Both the position numbers and the translations under genes were made by a program. A DNA stretch of 64,000 nucleotides from Mayamaea pseudoterrestris (Eukaryota > Bacillariophyta > Bacillariophyceae > Sellaphorales > Sellaphoraceae). A model generated the notes under the pieces. The model had not been told where the DNA came from, did no database searches, and was given only the letters and a program-made list of their open reading frames with translations. This document shows positions 54,935-64,000 of the stretch, piece after piece. The stretch spans positions 62,001 through 126,000 of the forward strand of contig BROI01000006.1 in the NCBI GenBank assembly GCA_027923505.1. The letters run 5' to 3'. The number at the start of each line of letters is the position of its first letter. The first letter of the stretch is position 1.

Positions 54935-55840
54935 TTACAACCGCCTTCGCCGACACTCATAGCTCCGAAAGAGACCAGCAGCATACAGCCGAGTACTTAG
55001 TACCTCCAGACTTGACTCGCGCAGCATGGCGTCAACATTTTGATTGTACACGCATCCCTTGCCACCAATGGCAGCAGCATCCGCAGTGGCATCCTGGTAC
55101 AAGCCCAGCAACGCATTATTGGATCGACTATTCTCCAGCAGTAAAACCGTTCCTTGCGGCTTGACAACTTTGGATATTTGCTCCAAGCACTGGCGGGCGC
55201 CTTGGCTGCCCATGACGCAGAGCGAAAATGTATCAATGACAGTGTCAAAGTAAGCTTCTCCAAATGCCTTGACCAATTCGCTAGTAGCATCCGCTTTGAT
55301 AAAGCTTACTGGAATGTTTCGTAGTTGCGGCAATGATTCTACTCGAGCACGCGCCGCTTGCAGCATGTTGCTCGAAACGTCAACAAGCGTCAGTCTCGTC
55401 ACGGACGATGCATCATAGTAGCTAAGGTTGAGTCCAGTTCCAACTCCAATTTCCAAAACCTTGCCTCGAGCTTGCTTTAGCAACTGGATGCGCGCTTGGT
55501 CAATGCCCAAGAATGATGCTGCCGATCCGCCATCGAGGACGTCATACTCGGATGCGTATGCATCGTAATCGGTTTCCGCTTGGTCGGGAGTAAGAGCCAT
55601 GCTCTTATGAGGTATTAAAAGACCTGATAGCAAGATCGGAGCAGATTTCTGAAAAAATTGGCGGCGATTATCTGCATCAAGCTCAAGCCTATTGGAGGGG
55701 CCATCGGCGATTCTCGGCTGATACTTTTCATGTCTTCTCGTTTGCACTGACAAAGCATAAGATGAAAATGCCAGGCAAGCCGTCATCAATATGAAAGTCA
55801 GAGCGGTACGATACGATGTATTGTGTATAGTTGATCGCAT
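54935..55840 (-). CDS. Class I SAM-dependent methyltransferase, probably plastid-targeted (copy B)
   Basis: 301 residues from MRSTIHNTSYRTALTFILMT; the ORF extends to 55,879 but copy A lacks that extension. The signal peptide and CLAF motif, and the SAM blocks (VLEIGVGTGLNLSYYDA, LTLVDVSSNMLQAARARVES) are retained. The last four residues differ from copy A, after a shared YECRR. Small-molecule methylation in the plastid is inferred, with no specific substrate. Confidence 0.75.
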   Translation of the reverse strand: MRSTIHNTSYRTALTFILMTACLAFSSYALSVQTRRHEKYQPRIADGPSNRLELDADNRRQFFQKSAPILLSGLLIPHKSMALTPDQAETDYDAYASEYDVLDGGSAASFLGIDQARIQLLKQARGKVLEIGVGTGLNLSYYDASSVTRLTLVDVSSNMLQAARARVESLPQLRNIPVSFIKADATSELVKAFGEAYFDTVIDTFSLCVMGSQGARQCLEQISKVVKPQGTVLLLENSRSNNALLGLYQDATADAAAIGGKGCVYNQNVDAMLRESSLEVLSTRLYAAGLFRSYECRRRRL

Positions 55841-56171
55841 GACGGCTCTTTTCTGGACGGTCGAAGGGCTGCGTGACATCGTTTCTTCGTCATGGTCACA
55901 ATTTCGTCGCGGCGCCCGCGCCGGCGCGGATAATGAGTTGCGCTGCGACGCTCGCCGTCGTGCCGGCGAAAATCAGGTGCGAAAGCATAAGCTTTATGTA
56001 ACAGCCAAACAAAACACAAGCTGTCAAAGTCATCAAAAGTTTTACCGCAAAACATATACAATGTCCAATCAAGAGGGACTAATGGCGATTGATGAGGAAG
56101 ACGCTACGGTTGAACCGGTCCTTGCGGATCATCGCGATTCCGCACCAAACGAAATCGAAGTTATTGGAGCA

Positions 56172-56176
56172 GGCGC
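56172..56176. repeat. Target site duplication GGCGC, left
   Basis: Five bases directly before the LTR start TGCTGAG; repeated at 61,187-61,191 directly after the LTR end CTCAGCA. Five bases is the usual size for Ty1/copia integration. Confidence 0.9.
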
Positions 56177-56446
56177 TGCTGAGATTGCTCCAAATGTACT
56201 TGTAATTTACGATATAAACCTCTCCTATTCGCTTGCAAAAGATCCGCTATAAAAGAGTGAGCTTATTCTATCCTAAGCGACCGCCGTAACTCTTGGAATC
56301 TTGACCTCTCCAAGAGTGTCTCCGAGTCTCTATAGCTAACTGTCCTGTTCATTGCAACGCGGCCAGTCGATCCCGCATCTTTACCAATGCCCTGGGATGT
56401 AGGCCATAGTACTGAGGATCACCTGTTTAATCACCGATTCTCAGCA
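56177..56446 (-). repeat. Copia LTR, left copy
   Basis: 270 bases with inverted tips TGCTGAG/CTCAGCA. Identical by eye to 60,917-61,186. This is the 3' LTR in element orientation and is preceded there by the purine tract. Confidence 0.95.
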
Positions 56447-59400
56447 CTCTCCTCTGATCCGATGTACTTAATCTTCAAAGTACTCATCGTCGCCGACGAA
56501 CACCTTTGCGTGCTTGTGAAACGCCTTCACGCCCAGATTCTTTGTAAAGATATCGGCGCAATTGTCGTCGGTTCCAATCCATTCAATGTCTATAATCTTT
56601 TTCTCCTTCAACTCTCGAAGGAAATAATATCGCACGTCAATATGACGCGTCTTGCCGGCCGTCGACCAATTGTTCGTTAGATCAAACGCGCCCTTGTTGT
56701 CTCCTATAACTTTCATTGGGAGCTCGACTTGTAATCCAATCGACTCCAGTAATCGCTTGTGGCTCAACAGCTCGCGCGCTCCGTTCGTCATCTCCACTAA
56801 CTCCGCCTCCGTGGGCGACAGCGTGACAAAGTCTTGCATCTTTGAGCATTGAACGATTGGCGCGTCCTCTAGAAACGTGCTGTAGCCTCCTGGACTCCTT
56901 CTTGTGTCTGGATCCGACGCGTATGATGAGTCCGTAATCACTTTCAATCTGAACTTAAAGCTTGGTGTGCCATCCCATTGCCTCGATGGCTTGAGGACGA
57001 GTCCACGCTCCGGAGTCCTCGTTAAGTAGCGCATGATTCGATGGTTCGCTTTCACATGCGCTTCCGTTGGTCCTTGTAGACGCCTTGCAACGTCTCTAAC
57101 AGCGTTGCTTATCTCTGGTCTCGAGCCTCTTTTAATCCATTGAACAATGCCAACGCCGCTGCGAAACTCGTGATGCTCCTGCGCTCCAACGATTGTTTCG
57201 CCGCTCTTTACGCTTCCCGGTGACGCCGGAAGCCTCTCCTCATCGAGCTCGTCGGGTATATTGAACTCGTCTTTGAGTCTTTGAATTGCGACTGGTTGAG
57301 TTATCTTCAACCATCCTTCTTCCTTGTTGATATCGATCTTGCAGCCGATGTGCTCTTTCAACTCGCCAATGTCCTCGCAGTCGAGTTCGCTCATGAATTT
57401 GTTCTTCGCTGTGATGATATCCTTTCCGGCCGACAAGCAGTCATCCGTATGACTCGACCAAAGATGTAATCCTTGTTCGCCCCATTGATAATAGAGGCAT
57501 GGATCGGCCTTGCTCCTTCCGTATCCTTGGTTGTCGAACGCTCTGACCAACACCAAATAGAAACAGTACGCCGCTTGTATCAATCCGTACACTGGCGCCA
57601 ACAGCTGCAACACGCTGTCTGCTTTATAATGCTTTTCGAATCCTTGTGGTATCTTAATGTAAATCTTTTCGTCGTTTTCGAACTTGCCTTGCAAGAATGC
57701 TCCTCGCACGTCGACAATGTGCGCGTCCCAGCGTGCCATCAACATCAATACCAACATGATGCGCGTCGTCGATAGATTCACGACAGGCGCCGACACCGAC
57801 TTGGGATCGTAATGGACTCCTTCGATCTGCTGGAATCCCCTGACCGCCATTCTTGCTCGCTTTGTTCCGTTTGCCTTTTGCTTCATTGCCCATGTCGTGT
57901 CGATCAGCCCGTTCCTTCAGGAAGCTGCGAGCGTGGGATTTCTTTGAAGCATTTGTACTTGAGCATTCGATCATGCTCGTCGTCAACCGCCTTCTGCCAT
58001 TCAGCGACTGGTCCCTTCGCCATTGCCTCGCTGAACTTCATTACTTGTAGCTCTGATGTATGCGCAATGCCATCGCCAATCCCTGCGCCAACGAGCGCTA
58101 ACTCGTCGCGCGCCGGCGTGTAGCACTCGCCTTCCTCCATCTCCTCGATGATTGCCGCGTTGAGCGTAAGCTCACAGTCCAGCATCGCCAACGCGCATTC
58201 TTGGGTCGCCAGCTGATACGCCAGCGTTACTTGCTCGATCAATCGTTGCCTTGGTATTACAACGCGCCCGGATCGAGTTATTGTTCTTCCTTCCCCATGG
58301 TCAATCTTTGTGACAGCTCGCTCGTTTGCTGATGCCACGTTGTCAACGTCACCGTTGACACTCTCCTCTTCCTCACTGTCGCTGGCTTGCGCGTCGTGAG
58401 TCGCACCTCTTGGGGTGTCAAGATCCCAATCGATGCCTTCCTTCTCCTTTAAGTCGGCTATCTCCTTGATCGTTTCTTGGAAATACCACTTGTTTAGGAA
58501 CGTTACATCTCTAACCTCTGCAACTCTATTCGTCTTGGGATTCCAAACTTGATAGACGTCTCCCTCATGGTCATCCGGAAAGCCTACCAACATGCCGACT
58601 GCGCCTTTGTCAAATTCCATTCCCGGTTTCTTGACACCTTTCGTCAGCACGCACGCCTCGCCCCAACGCCTCATGTACTTAACAAAGCGTGGAATCTTTT
58701 CGCCAAAGTGCTCATAGCGTGTTTTCATTTCCCCATTCAACTCGACCATGGTGAGTCCATCCAACTTGCTAGCATGCTTTACTAGCCTTGCAAAGAACTT
58801 CTGCCTCTGCTTCTCTGGTACGTTTGCTCTGTATGCTATAGCTCTTGAACGCCCTTTGAGTGTGCGCCAGCAGGTTTCTGCCTTGTGGTTCTGTTGCGGC
58901 GTGTTTGCCGCTGTCCATTCAATGCGCTTGACGAGTCCCTCTGCCTTGGCTTGCCTCGCAAGACTCTTGTTCTCGCCAGCGTTATCCATCCTTAGAAACT
59001 CAACCTCCCTTCCTTTGTGCTTCCATTCTCTAAGCAGGTTCAAGGTTGGTTCCACCATTGCGTTCTTGGTTGCGAAGAAGTCGACAACTTTGAATCCTGT
59101 CGCCTCGTCCACGATGCATCGACCGTTCAACTTGCCTGGCAGATTCTTGCCTTCTTTATCCTTTGGCGTCGTCAAGTCCAAGTAGATGCGTCGTCCTGGT
59201 GTCTTTGCCTTCTCGGCTGGCTCCTTTCGAGCGATATCCTTCTGGCGCGCCTTCGCTACGCCGCAAGAGACGCATGGATTCATCTTTCCAGTTAGCGTCC
59301 ATCCTAAGTGCTTCGCTGTCGCTCGAGTCGCTGCTTTGCCCATGTGGCCAAACTCTTCATGCACTTGTTGGTAAGAAACGACTCTGTTTGCGTTTGCCGC

Positions 59401-60916
59401 GACTGTTGCTTGTTCTGCCGTCGTCGGCGTCCTTTTGACTCGCATATCGTGGAAGACTCCGCTGCCGACTTGTACCGTCACATCGAAGACTAACTTGCGC
59501 TTTCCTTTGCTTAACTCCAGTCCATCTATTGACTGCTTCAGCGTCCAACCTTCCTTTATCATCTTTCCGACTGGAATGAGGTTGCCGACGGCTGACTCCG
59601 AGTAACTGACTCGATCCAACGACAAGTTTCCAACCTTCTTGCCGTCCTTATCCACGATTGTGCCTCGCAACTTTCCAACAAGCTCGGGATGTACGTATTC
59701 ACTGTTCCCGACTTTGATCTTATCGACGCTTGTTGCTGCCCTTGTCTCATACATTGCTTCTTTTGACTTCGTTATGGCGCTCGTGCACCCGTTGTCGGCA
59801 AACCACAACTCGTCGTCGACCTCCGCGACGCCCTTGGTTGCCATGATGAAGAATTCGTCGTCACAAGTGACATTTGCCGACTCATTCTTCTTCTCCAAGA
59901 TCTTCTTGAACCAAGCGGGGCGCTTGGAGGCGTTCTTCTCAAGATGAAAGCAGTCTTCTTTCTTGTGCCCTTGCTTTCCGCATTCGTCCGCGTTCCTTGG
60001 AATCTTTTCTTCGACCTGCTTCTGTTGCCTCCGCCGCCGCCGCCGTTCCCTTTATACTTTGGGCAGTCCTTCTTCTTGTGTTCCGTGCTGCCGCAAAGCC
60101 AGCAGCCCTTGGGGTTTCCGATCGACGATTGAGTAAAGAGAGCTTGTTCATCTTCATCTTCATCGTCGTCTTCCTTGATGGCGCCTTTCGCCACTTGGAG
60201 GCGATATTCTGCCTCTACGCCTTCGCGTATCATTGCTTTGGTTAGCTCCTTGTGCTTTTCAAACATGGCCGACACTCGTCCGCTGTACCGCTCCGGTAAG
60301 GCCTTGATGATATGAGGAACGACTTGACGCTCCTCGAGCTTTGCTCCTGACGCTAGAAACTGACTCTCCAGCTCTGCTACCTTTAGGAACAACTTGGTTG
60401 GATTTTTGCTGTCTCGCATCGAGAGACTGCTAAGGTCATCCATCAACTTTAATTGGGCAACTTGATCGGTCGGCTGATATTGTTCGATCAGCTTCTTCAT
60501 GACGTCACTTGCCTTGCCCGTCGGCCACGCTTCCGTCCTTGATTCCGTAATGATCAAGAGGAACTCCGCTCCCTTGTCTCCGTCGCCATGCGCCATGATT
60601 AACTGCGCCATGGCTACCTTGTTCATCTTGACGGCTCGCCTGTTGGCGTACGATTGATTTGGCTGTTCTTCTCGCGTCGGCAGGTCCGCCCATCCGCTTG
60701 GATCCATTACCTTGTCCAAGTCATGCGCAACTTGCCACGCCTCGATCTCCATCTTCCAAGTCCAAAACTTCTTGTCTTTATCCAACTTGGGGATCGCCGC
60801 AGGCTTCTTGTTCCAGCGCTCATCTTTCCATCGCTCCTCGTCAGTCCTTGCAGGAACGATTCCTTGGGCTGGTTCAGCCATGCTGACTCGGGTATCTCCG
60901 AGGCTACCTTAAGGTA

Positions 60917-61186
60917 TGCTGAGATTGCTCCAAATGTACTTGTAATTTACGATATAAACCTCTCCTATTCGCTTGCAAAAGATCCGCTATAAAAGAGTGA
61001 GCTTATTCTATCCTAAGCGACCGCCGTAACTCTTGGAATCTTGACCTCTCCAAGAGTGTCTCCGAGTCTCTATAGCTAACTGTCCTGTTCATTGCAACGC
61101 GGCCAGTCGATCCCGCATCTTTACCAATGCCCTGGGATGTAGGCCATAGTACTGAGGATCACCTGTTTAATCACCGATTCTCAGCA
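60917..61186 (-). repeat. Copia LTR, right copy
   Basis: 270 bases, the 5' LTR in element orientation. On the plus strand it has a TATAAAAG box at 60,988-60,995 and an ATG at 61,127 that is in frame with the downstream BTB sequence. Confidence 0.95.
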
Positions 61187-61191
61187 GGCGC
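61187..61191. repeat. Target site duplication GGCGC, right
   Basis: Partner of 56,172-56,176. Confidence 0.9.
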
Positions 61192-62490
61192 TGTCCAAGC
61201 CAACGGAGACTATAAACGAGTTGTAGACTACGAGGGAGCCACCCAATATTTTATGAAAGGCTCTGCATCACTATTTCATGTCATTTACCATTTTGAGGGT
61301 ACTTGGTTTATATGCTCGACAACTGATATGCATGACTATATGGCAGACGAAAAAGTCTTGTACTCACGTGCTTCAGAACCCGAGAAAGGCACAAATCACT
61401 TGCGCATACCGCCAAAATGTGGATGGTGTAACGAAGACGGCGGAACTAGCCAAGTGCCTATTATTCATTATGTGGATGTGGGATCGCCTCCTCCTCAGAA
61501 TTGGCGTCTTAACCCCGAGGCCTCGTTCAGCGATTGGAAAATAGTTCTGAAATACCAGCTCGATGGATCGGACGATGTTTGCACTAAAGTTTACAACTGC
61601 CATCGCTATACGCTGGCACTGGGACCGAAAGCCTGCAAGTACTTTTGGCGCCTTTGCAATGCCAAGAAATTCGCGGAGAACGAAATTCACGAAAGCCACA
61701 TAACGCTACCCATCAAAGCAGCAGAGGTATTTTACTTGCTTTTGGACTACTGTTATGGATTGGAAGTTCTTATTGATGCAGCCAATGCTGTATCATTACT
61801 CTATCTTGCCGGATACTTTGACTGTACGGCTCTGTATCACGAAGCAAATGGCTTTTGCAGCACGGGAATTAGCGCAACTTCCTGCGGGCGTTTTTATCAG
61901 CAAGCCAGTTCTTGCGGCATGATTGACATTGTGCGCGCAGTCGAGGGCTACTGCGTCGAGAATTTTGTAAAAATTGTGGCTGTGGCCAAAGAGATTATCC
62001 CATACGTGCCACTCGAATTTTGGCTCTCGCTTTTTGACAAGGGAGAAGTTATTCTTGGCACTGAAGCTAGTCAACTCGTCGCTGAAGTTTGCCAGCAGCA
62101 TGAAAGTTGTCTTAATCCTGAAAACTTTCGGGCGTTGACCCGAAGGCTTACCGATATCTCATATGTTGTGGCAGTTTTGTTGCTCGAATGTGAGGCTCGC
62201 GTTATGCATCGCGCAGGGGCAGATGACCCGACTGGTCTGACGGCCCTTCAGACAAGGTGCGTTGATGCAATGGCGCAACATATTGGTCAAGGGTACGACT
62301 CCAAATACTTTCAGATTCCAAGCGGCTGTTCAATCGTTGTTGCAAACGCACTTTTGATGAAGATAAATGAATGACCAGGGGATAAGGGCGTTACTATGAA
62401 TTTAGACGGTACAATATTTTGTCTTGATAAGGAATATATATATAGATTTATGAGTATTTCAGCTTCGATGAGTATAGCGCTGACACGCAA

Positions 62491-63116
62491 TGTCCGATCA
62501 AACCGAGATAACTGAGAACGGAGGAGACGACGCTATGTTTCAAACAGTTTTCAGCAACCAGACGGAATTAACACCGGACGAGATTCAAACATTGGAGCAG
62601 GCGCAAACGAAGTGAGGGGAATACCAAGCGAAATAACGACTACGATGGTGTCTCTGAGTTAAAGCACGGTCCAGTTGGTGTGTTGCATTACGTGTTTCAG
62701 AAGCACTGCTAACTGCTAATCGTCAGTTTCGGTCACGAACCCCAACACGGCGGTAGGTCACACAAAAGATTAATATGGTATCTGCGAAAGATGGCGAGAG
62801 CGACATCTCGCCACCGTTGGCATCATACGCAAGTTGACCTTGCCTAATATGGTCCATTTTGTCGGCTGCCGTATCCATTTAACTTGTGCATTGACCTTGG
62901 AGCATCTTATTCTGACTGGAAAATCTATAGTCATTGGGAGCACGGCGCGGAAGGCGCATGCTGATGTACACTCGGTCTTAGCAACGGGACCAAAGGTCTG
63001 CAAGTACTCCAGGCGACTATTCGAGACTTATGGTTCCACTGAGAAGAAAAGACGCGGGATTGATATATCGTTACCGTTGGTGGCAGCAGGACTGCTGGAT
63101 ATGCTTAAGAATCAAT
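62491..63116 (+). pseudogene. Decayed BTB-gene relative
   Basis: A second copy of the BTB family directly downstream. It begins MSDQTEITENGGDDAMFQ with the same start layout as the interrupted gene, stops after 41 codons, then shows DYDGVSELKHGPVGVLHYVF near 62,640 and ADVHSVLATGPKVCKYSRRL with ISLPLVAAGLLDML near 62,960-63,110 in other frames. It therefore represents an older tandem duplicate with stops and frame changes, lacking the C-terminal half. It ends where the small repeat structure at 63,117 begins. Confidence 0.65.
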
Positions 63117-63315
63117 CCTGTCAATGGCATACCCTGGACAGGTTTTGCCTGACTCATTGGGTATTTGGGTGGCCAGGGCATGGGGCATTTGACAGGTCAG
63201 AATCTACAACTTGTGGTGTTGGCCATACCCACAGTGGTGCCGTACCCATGGTGTCAGCCTCCAGGCAGACCTTTTTGCATCATTTGAGACTCTGCACCTG
63301 TCAATGGCATACCCT
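63117..63315. repeat. Short repeat structure bounded by 19-base direct repeats
   Basis: CCTGTCAATGGCATACCCT occurs at 63,117-63,135 and again at 63,297-63,315, 180 bases apart. An imperfect inverted copy lies at about 63,175-63,196. The stretch sits exactly at the end of the BTB relic, so it may be a small non-autonomous insertion or a local rearrangement. Confidence 0.55.
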
Positions 63316-63321
63316 CCTCAT

Positions 63322-63988
63322 CTAGATGTCCATCTTTGCCTCGGATGCATTCCCGGAGGTCGTACCGGGCGCGACGAGACTTCTTGGATGCCCCGCACCC
63401 TCGAGAAGTCGCTTCGCATCCTCCACGCCAACTAGCTCGACAAAGCCATTGATCCAAGGCCGAATTTTATCGTCAAATACTCCTTCTCCCGTTAGCGCTT
63501 TCTCACTCCAGGCGGCATAATCCCGTTTACGGGTGTCTTGCTTGCGGAAATTATATGCTTCCCATGAACCCATATAGTGATGAAAGCCAAGTGGCTGTGA
63601 ATTGTAGTCTAAATATACCTTGCGCGGACAAACAGAGCGAAGAGGTCGATGTGCATTTGCTCCGTTGACTTCGATAGGCTGTATCTTGGAAACGTCAATG
63701 ACAGACTTCACAAGCTCTTTCGAGTGTCCTCGATGCCTCCAGCGCAAGAGTGTCCAAACGATGCGCATCCAGAAAATCTGGTACTTGGTCTGTGACCTGG
63801 CTGACATTACTTTCCGTCGCAATGTACCGTGCTCGAGGAAGTGTGATGCAATGCGATTGAATAAAGTGCAGCTTGTCAAATGTCGTGGCATTGTACGATT
63901 CTGGTATGTTCCCAGACTCGAGCTGTTGCAGCATCGTCAATGCGAAACCAGGTTGCGCCGCAAGTGTCTGAGCTTGGGCATGTCCCAA
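63322..63988 (-). CDS. Glycosyltransferase-like protein, C-terminal part (partial)
   Basis: The minus-strand C-terminus has a conserved-looking block SQPLGFHHYMGSWEAYNFRK followed by DDKIRPWINGFVELVGVEDA and ends SEAKMDI at 63,322. Upstream, RARYIATESNVSQ near 63,840 lies in another frame, so one frame change occurs near 63,720; an intron is less likely because no clear splice pair is seen. The NHYLGSWE-type block is familiar from algal glycosyltransferase-92-like proteins, which act in the Golgi, but this recall is not certain. The start is off the right edge. Confidence 0.45.
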
Positions 63989-64000
63989 GACAGCTGAGTT

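Larger units (their letters stand above)
39694..56176. repeat. Segmental duplication, copy B
   Basis: Base 39,694 aligns with base 1 of the window, and 56,176 aligns with 16,462. Because the match is already in progress at base 1, the copied unit probably starts further left of 39,694, perhaps with the whole F-box/ARM gene. Gene order, strand, intron positions and even tail-to-tail spacings agree with copy A. Copy B continues cleanly beyond the insertion into the BTB gene and so looks like the ancestral context. Confidence 0.95.
56177..61186 (-). mobile_element. Ty1/copia LTR retrotransposon, near whole
   Basis: A 5,010-base element on the minus strand. In element order (right to left): LTR, gag (about 59,772-60,881, with a CCHC knuckle CWLCGSTEHKKKDC), protease (LWFADNGCTSAI) and integrase with an HHCC zinc region (57,904-59,898), reverse transcriptase and RNase H (56,468-57,886), a purine tract AGAGGAGAG, LTR. 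Integrase before reverse transcriptase identifies Ty1/copia. It looks nearly whole, with about one internal break; gag and pol lie in different overlapping frames. The LTRs are identical and the target duplication perfect, so it is very young. It interrupts a host BTB gene in antisense orientation. Confidence 0.95.
56061..62374 (+). pseudogene. BTB/POZ-like gene interrupted by a copia element (copy B)
   Basis: The gene is in two parts: 56,061-56,176 (38 codons from MSNQEGLMAIDEEDATVEP) and 61,192-62,374. They are separated by a 5-kb element and its 5-base target duplication. The right part has a BTB-like fold: SDWKIVLKYQLDGSDDV, VYNCHRYTLALGPKACKYF and ITLPIKAAEVFYLLLDYCYG, then a BACK-like helical region. 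BTB proteins often serve as Cullin-3 adaptors; this is inferred. Without the insertion the frame would be continuous at about 432 residues, so the host gene was intact until recently. Translation of the right part alone may still be possible from an ATG at 61,127 in the LTR. Confidence 0.75.

Noticed and set aside
1-64000. CRISPR arrays, operons, ribosome binding sites, tRNA or rRNA genes
   Set aside because: None seen. Spacer-repeat arrays are absent and the gene structure is eukaryotic; no cloverleaf or rRNA sequence was recognised by eye.

Overview
The window is nuclear DNA of a eukaryotic alga with a red-lineage secondary plastid, most likely a stramenopile and plausibly a diatom. Evidence: short GT-AG introns (about 80-270 bases), compact genes on both strands, several precursors that begin with a signal peptide followed by an Ala-Phe plastid cleavage motif (NAFFVAPS, DAFAPS, CLAF), a carotenoid isomerase-like gene, a PEX5 receptor and a Ty1/copia retrotransposon. 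The species cannot be named from the sequence.

Layout. (1) 1-16,462 (copy A): end of an F-box/ARM-repeat gene, DOT1-like methyltransferase, MANF/ARMET-like ER protein, zinc-finger/ankyrin protein, ShKT-ShKT-prolyl 4-hydroxylase, POP1, LtrA-like membrane protein, PX-AGC kinase, class I methyltransferase, and the first codons of a BTB gene. (2) 16,463-20,412: a badly broken copia fossil. (3) 20,413-28,506: five recognisable conserved host genes (TTL, RFT1, LON-domain, Gfo/Idh/MocA, lipase maturation factor), all with frame changes. (4) 28,662-40,461: intact single-copy genes: plastid RRM-like protein, a four-exon hyperacidic protein, ATPSCKMT-like methyltransferase, PEX5, CRTISO-like, bromodomain protein, and the full F-box/ARM gene. 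(5) 39,694-56,176 (copy B): the same gene block as copy A, in the same order, orientation and exon structure. (6) 56,177-61,186: a near-whole copia element with identical LTRs and a 5-base target duplication inside the BTB gene. (7) 61,192-64,000: the rest of the BTB gene, a decayed BTB relative, a small repeat structure and a partial glycosyltransferase-like gene.

The main result is a segmental duplication of at least 16.5 kb with every gene kept in frame on both sides, whose right edge coincides with a copia insertion at the same nucleotide of the BTB gene. The LTRs of copy B are identical although the flanking copies have clearly diverged, so shared insertion, gene conversion and assembly error must be told apart. 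The belt of frame-broken genes at 16.5-28.1 kb is dominated by short indels with protein similarity otherwise well kept, which fits poor local consensus at least as well as real decay.

The block genes do not form one pathway. They serve RNA processing (POP1), chromatin (DOT1-like, bromodomain), ER homeostasis (MANF), peroxisome import (PEX5), signalling (PX-AGC kinase) and plastid metabolism (CRTISO-like). All family calls rest on motif reading by eye; no database search was run.
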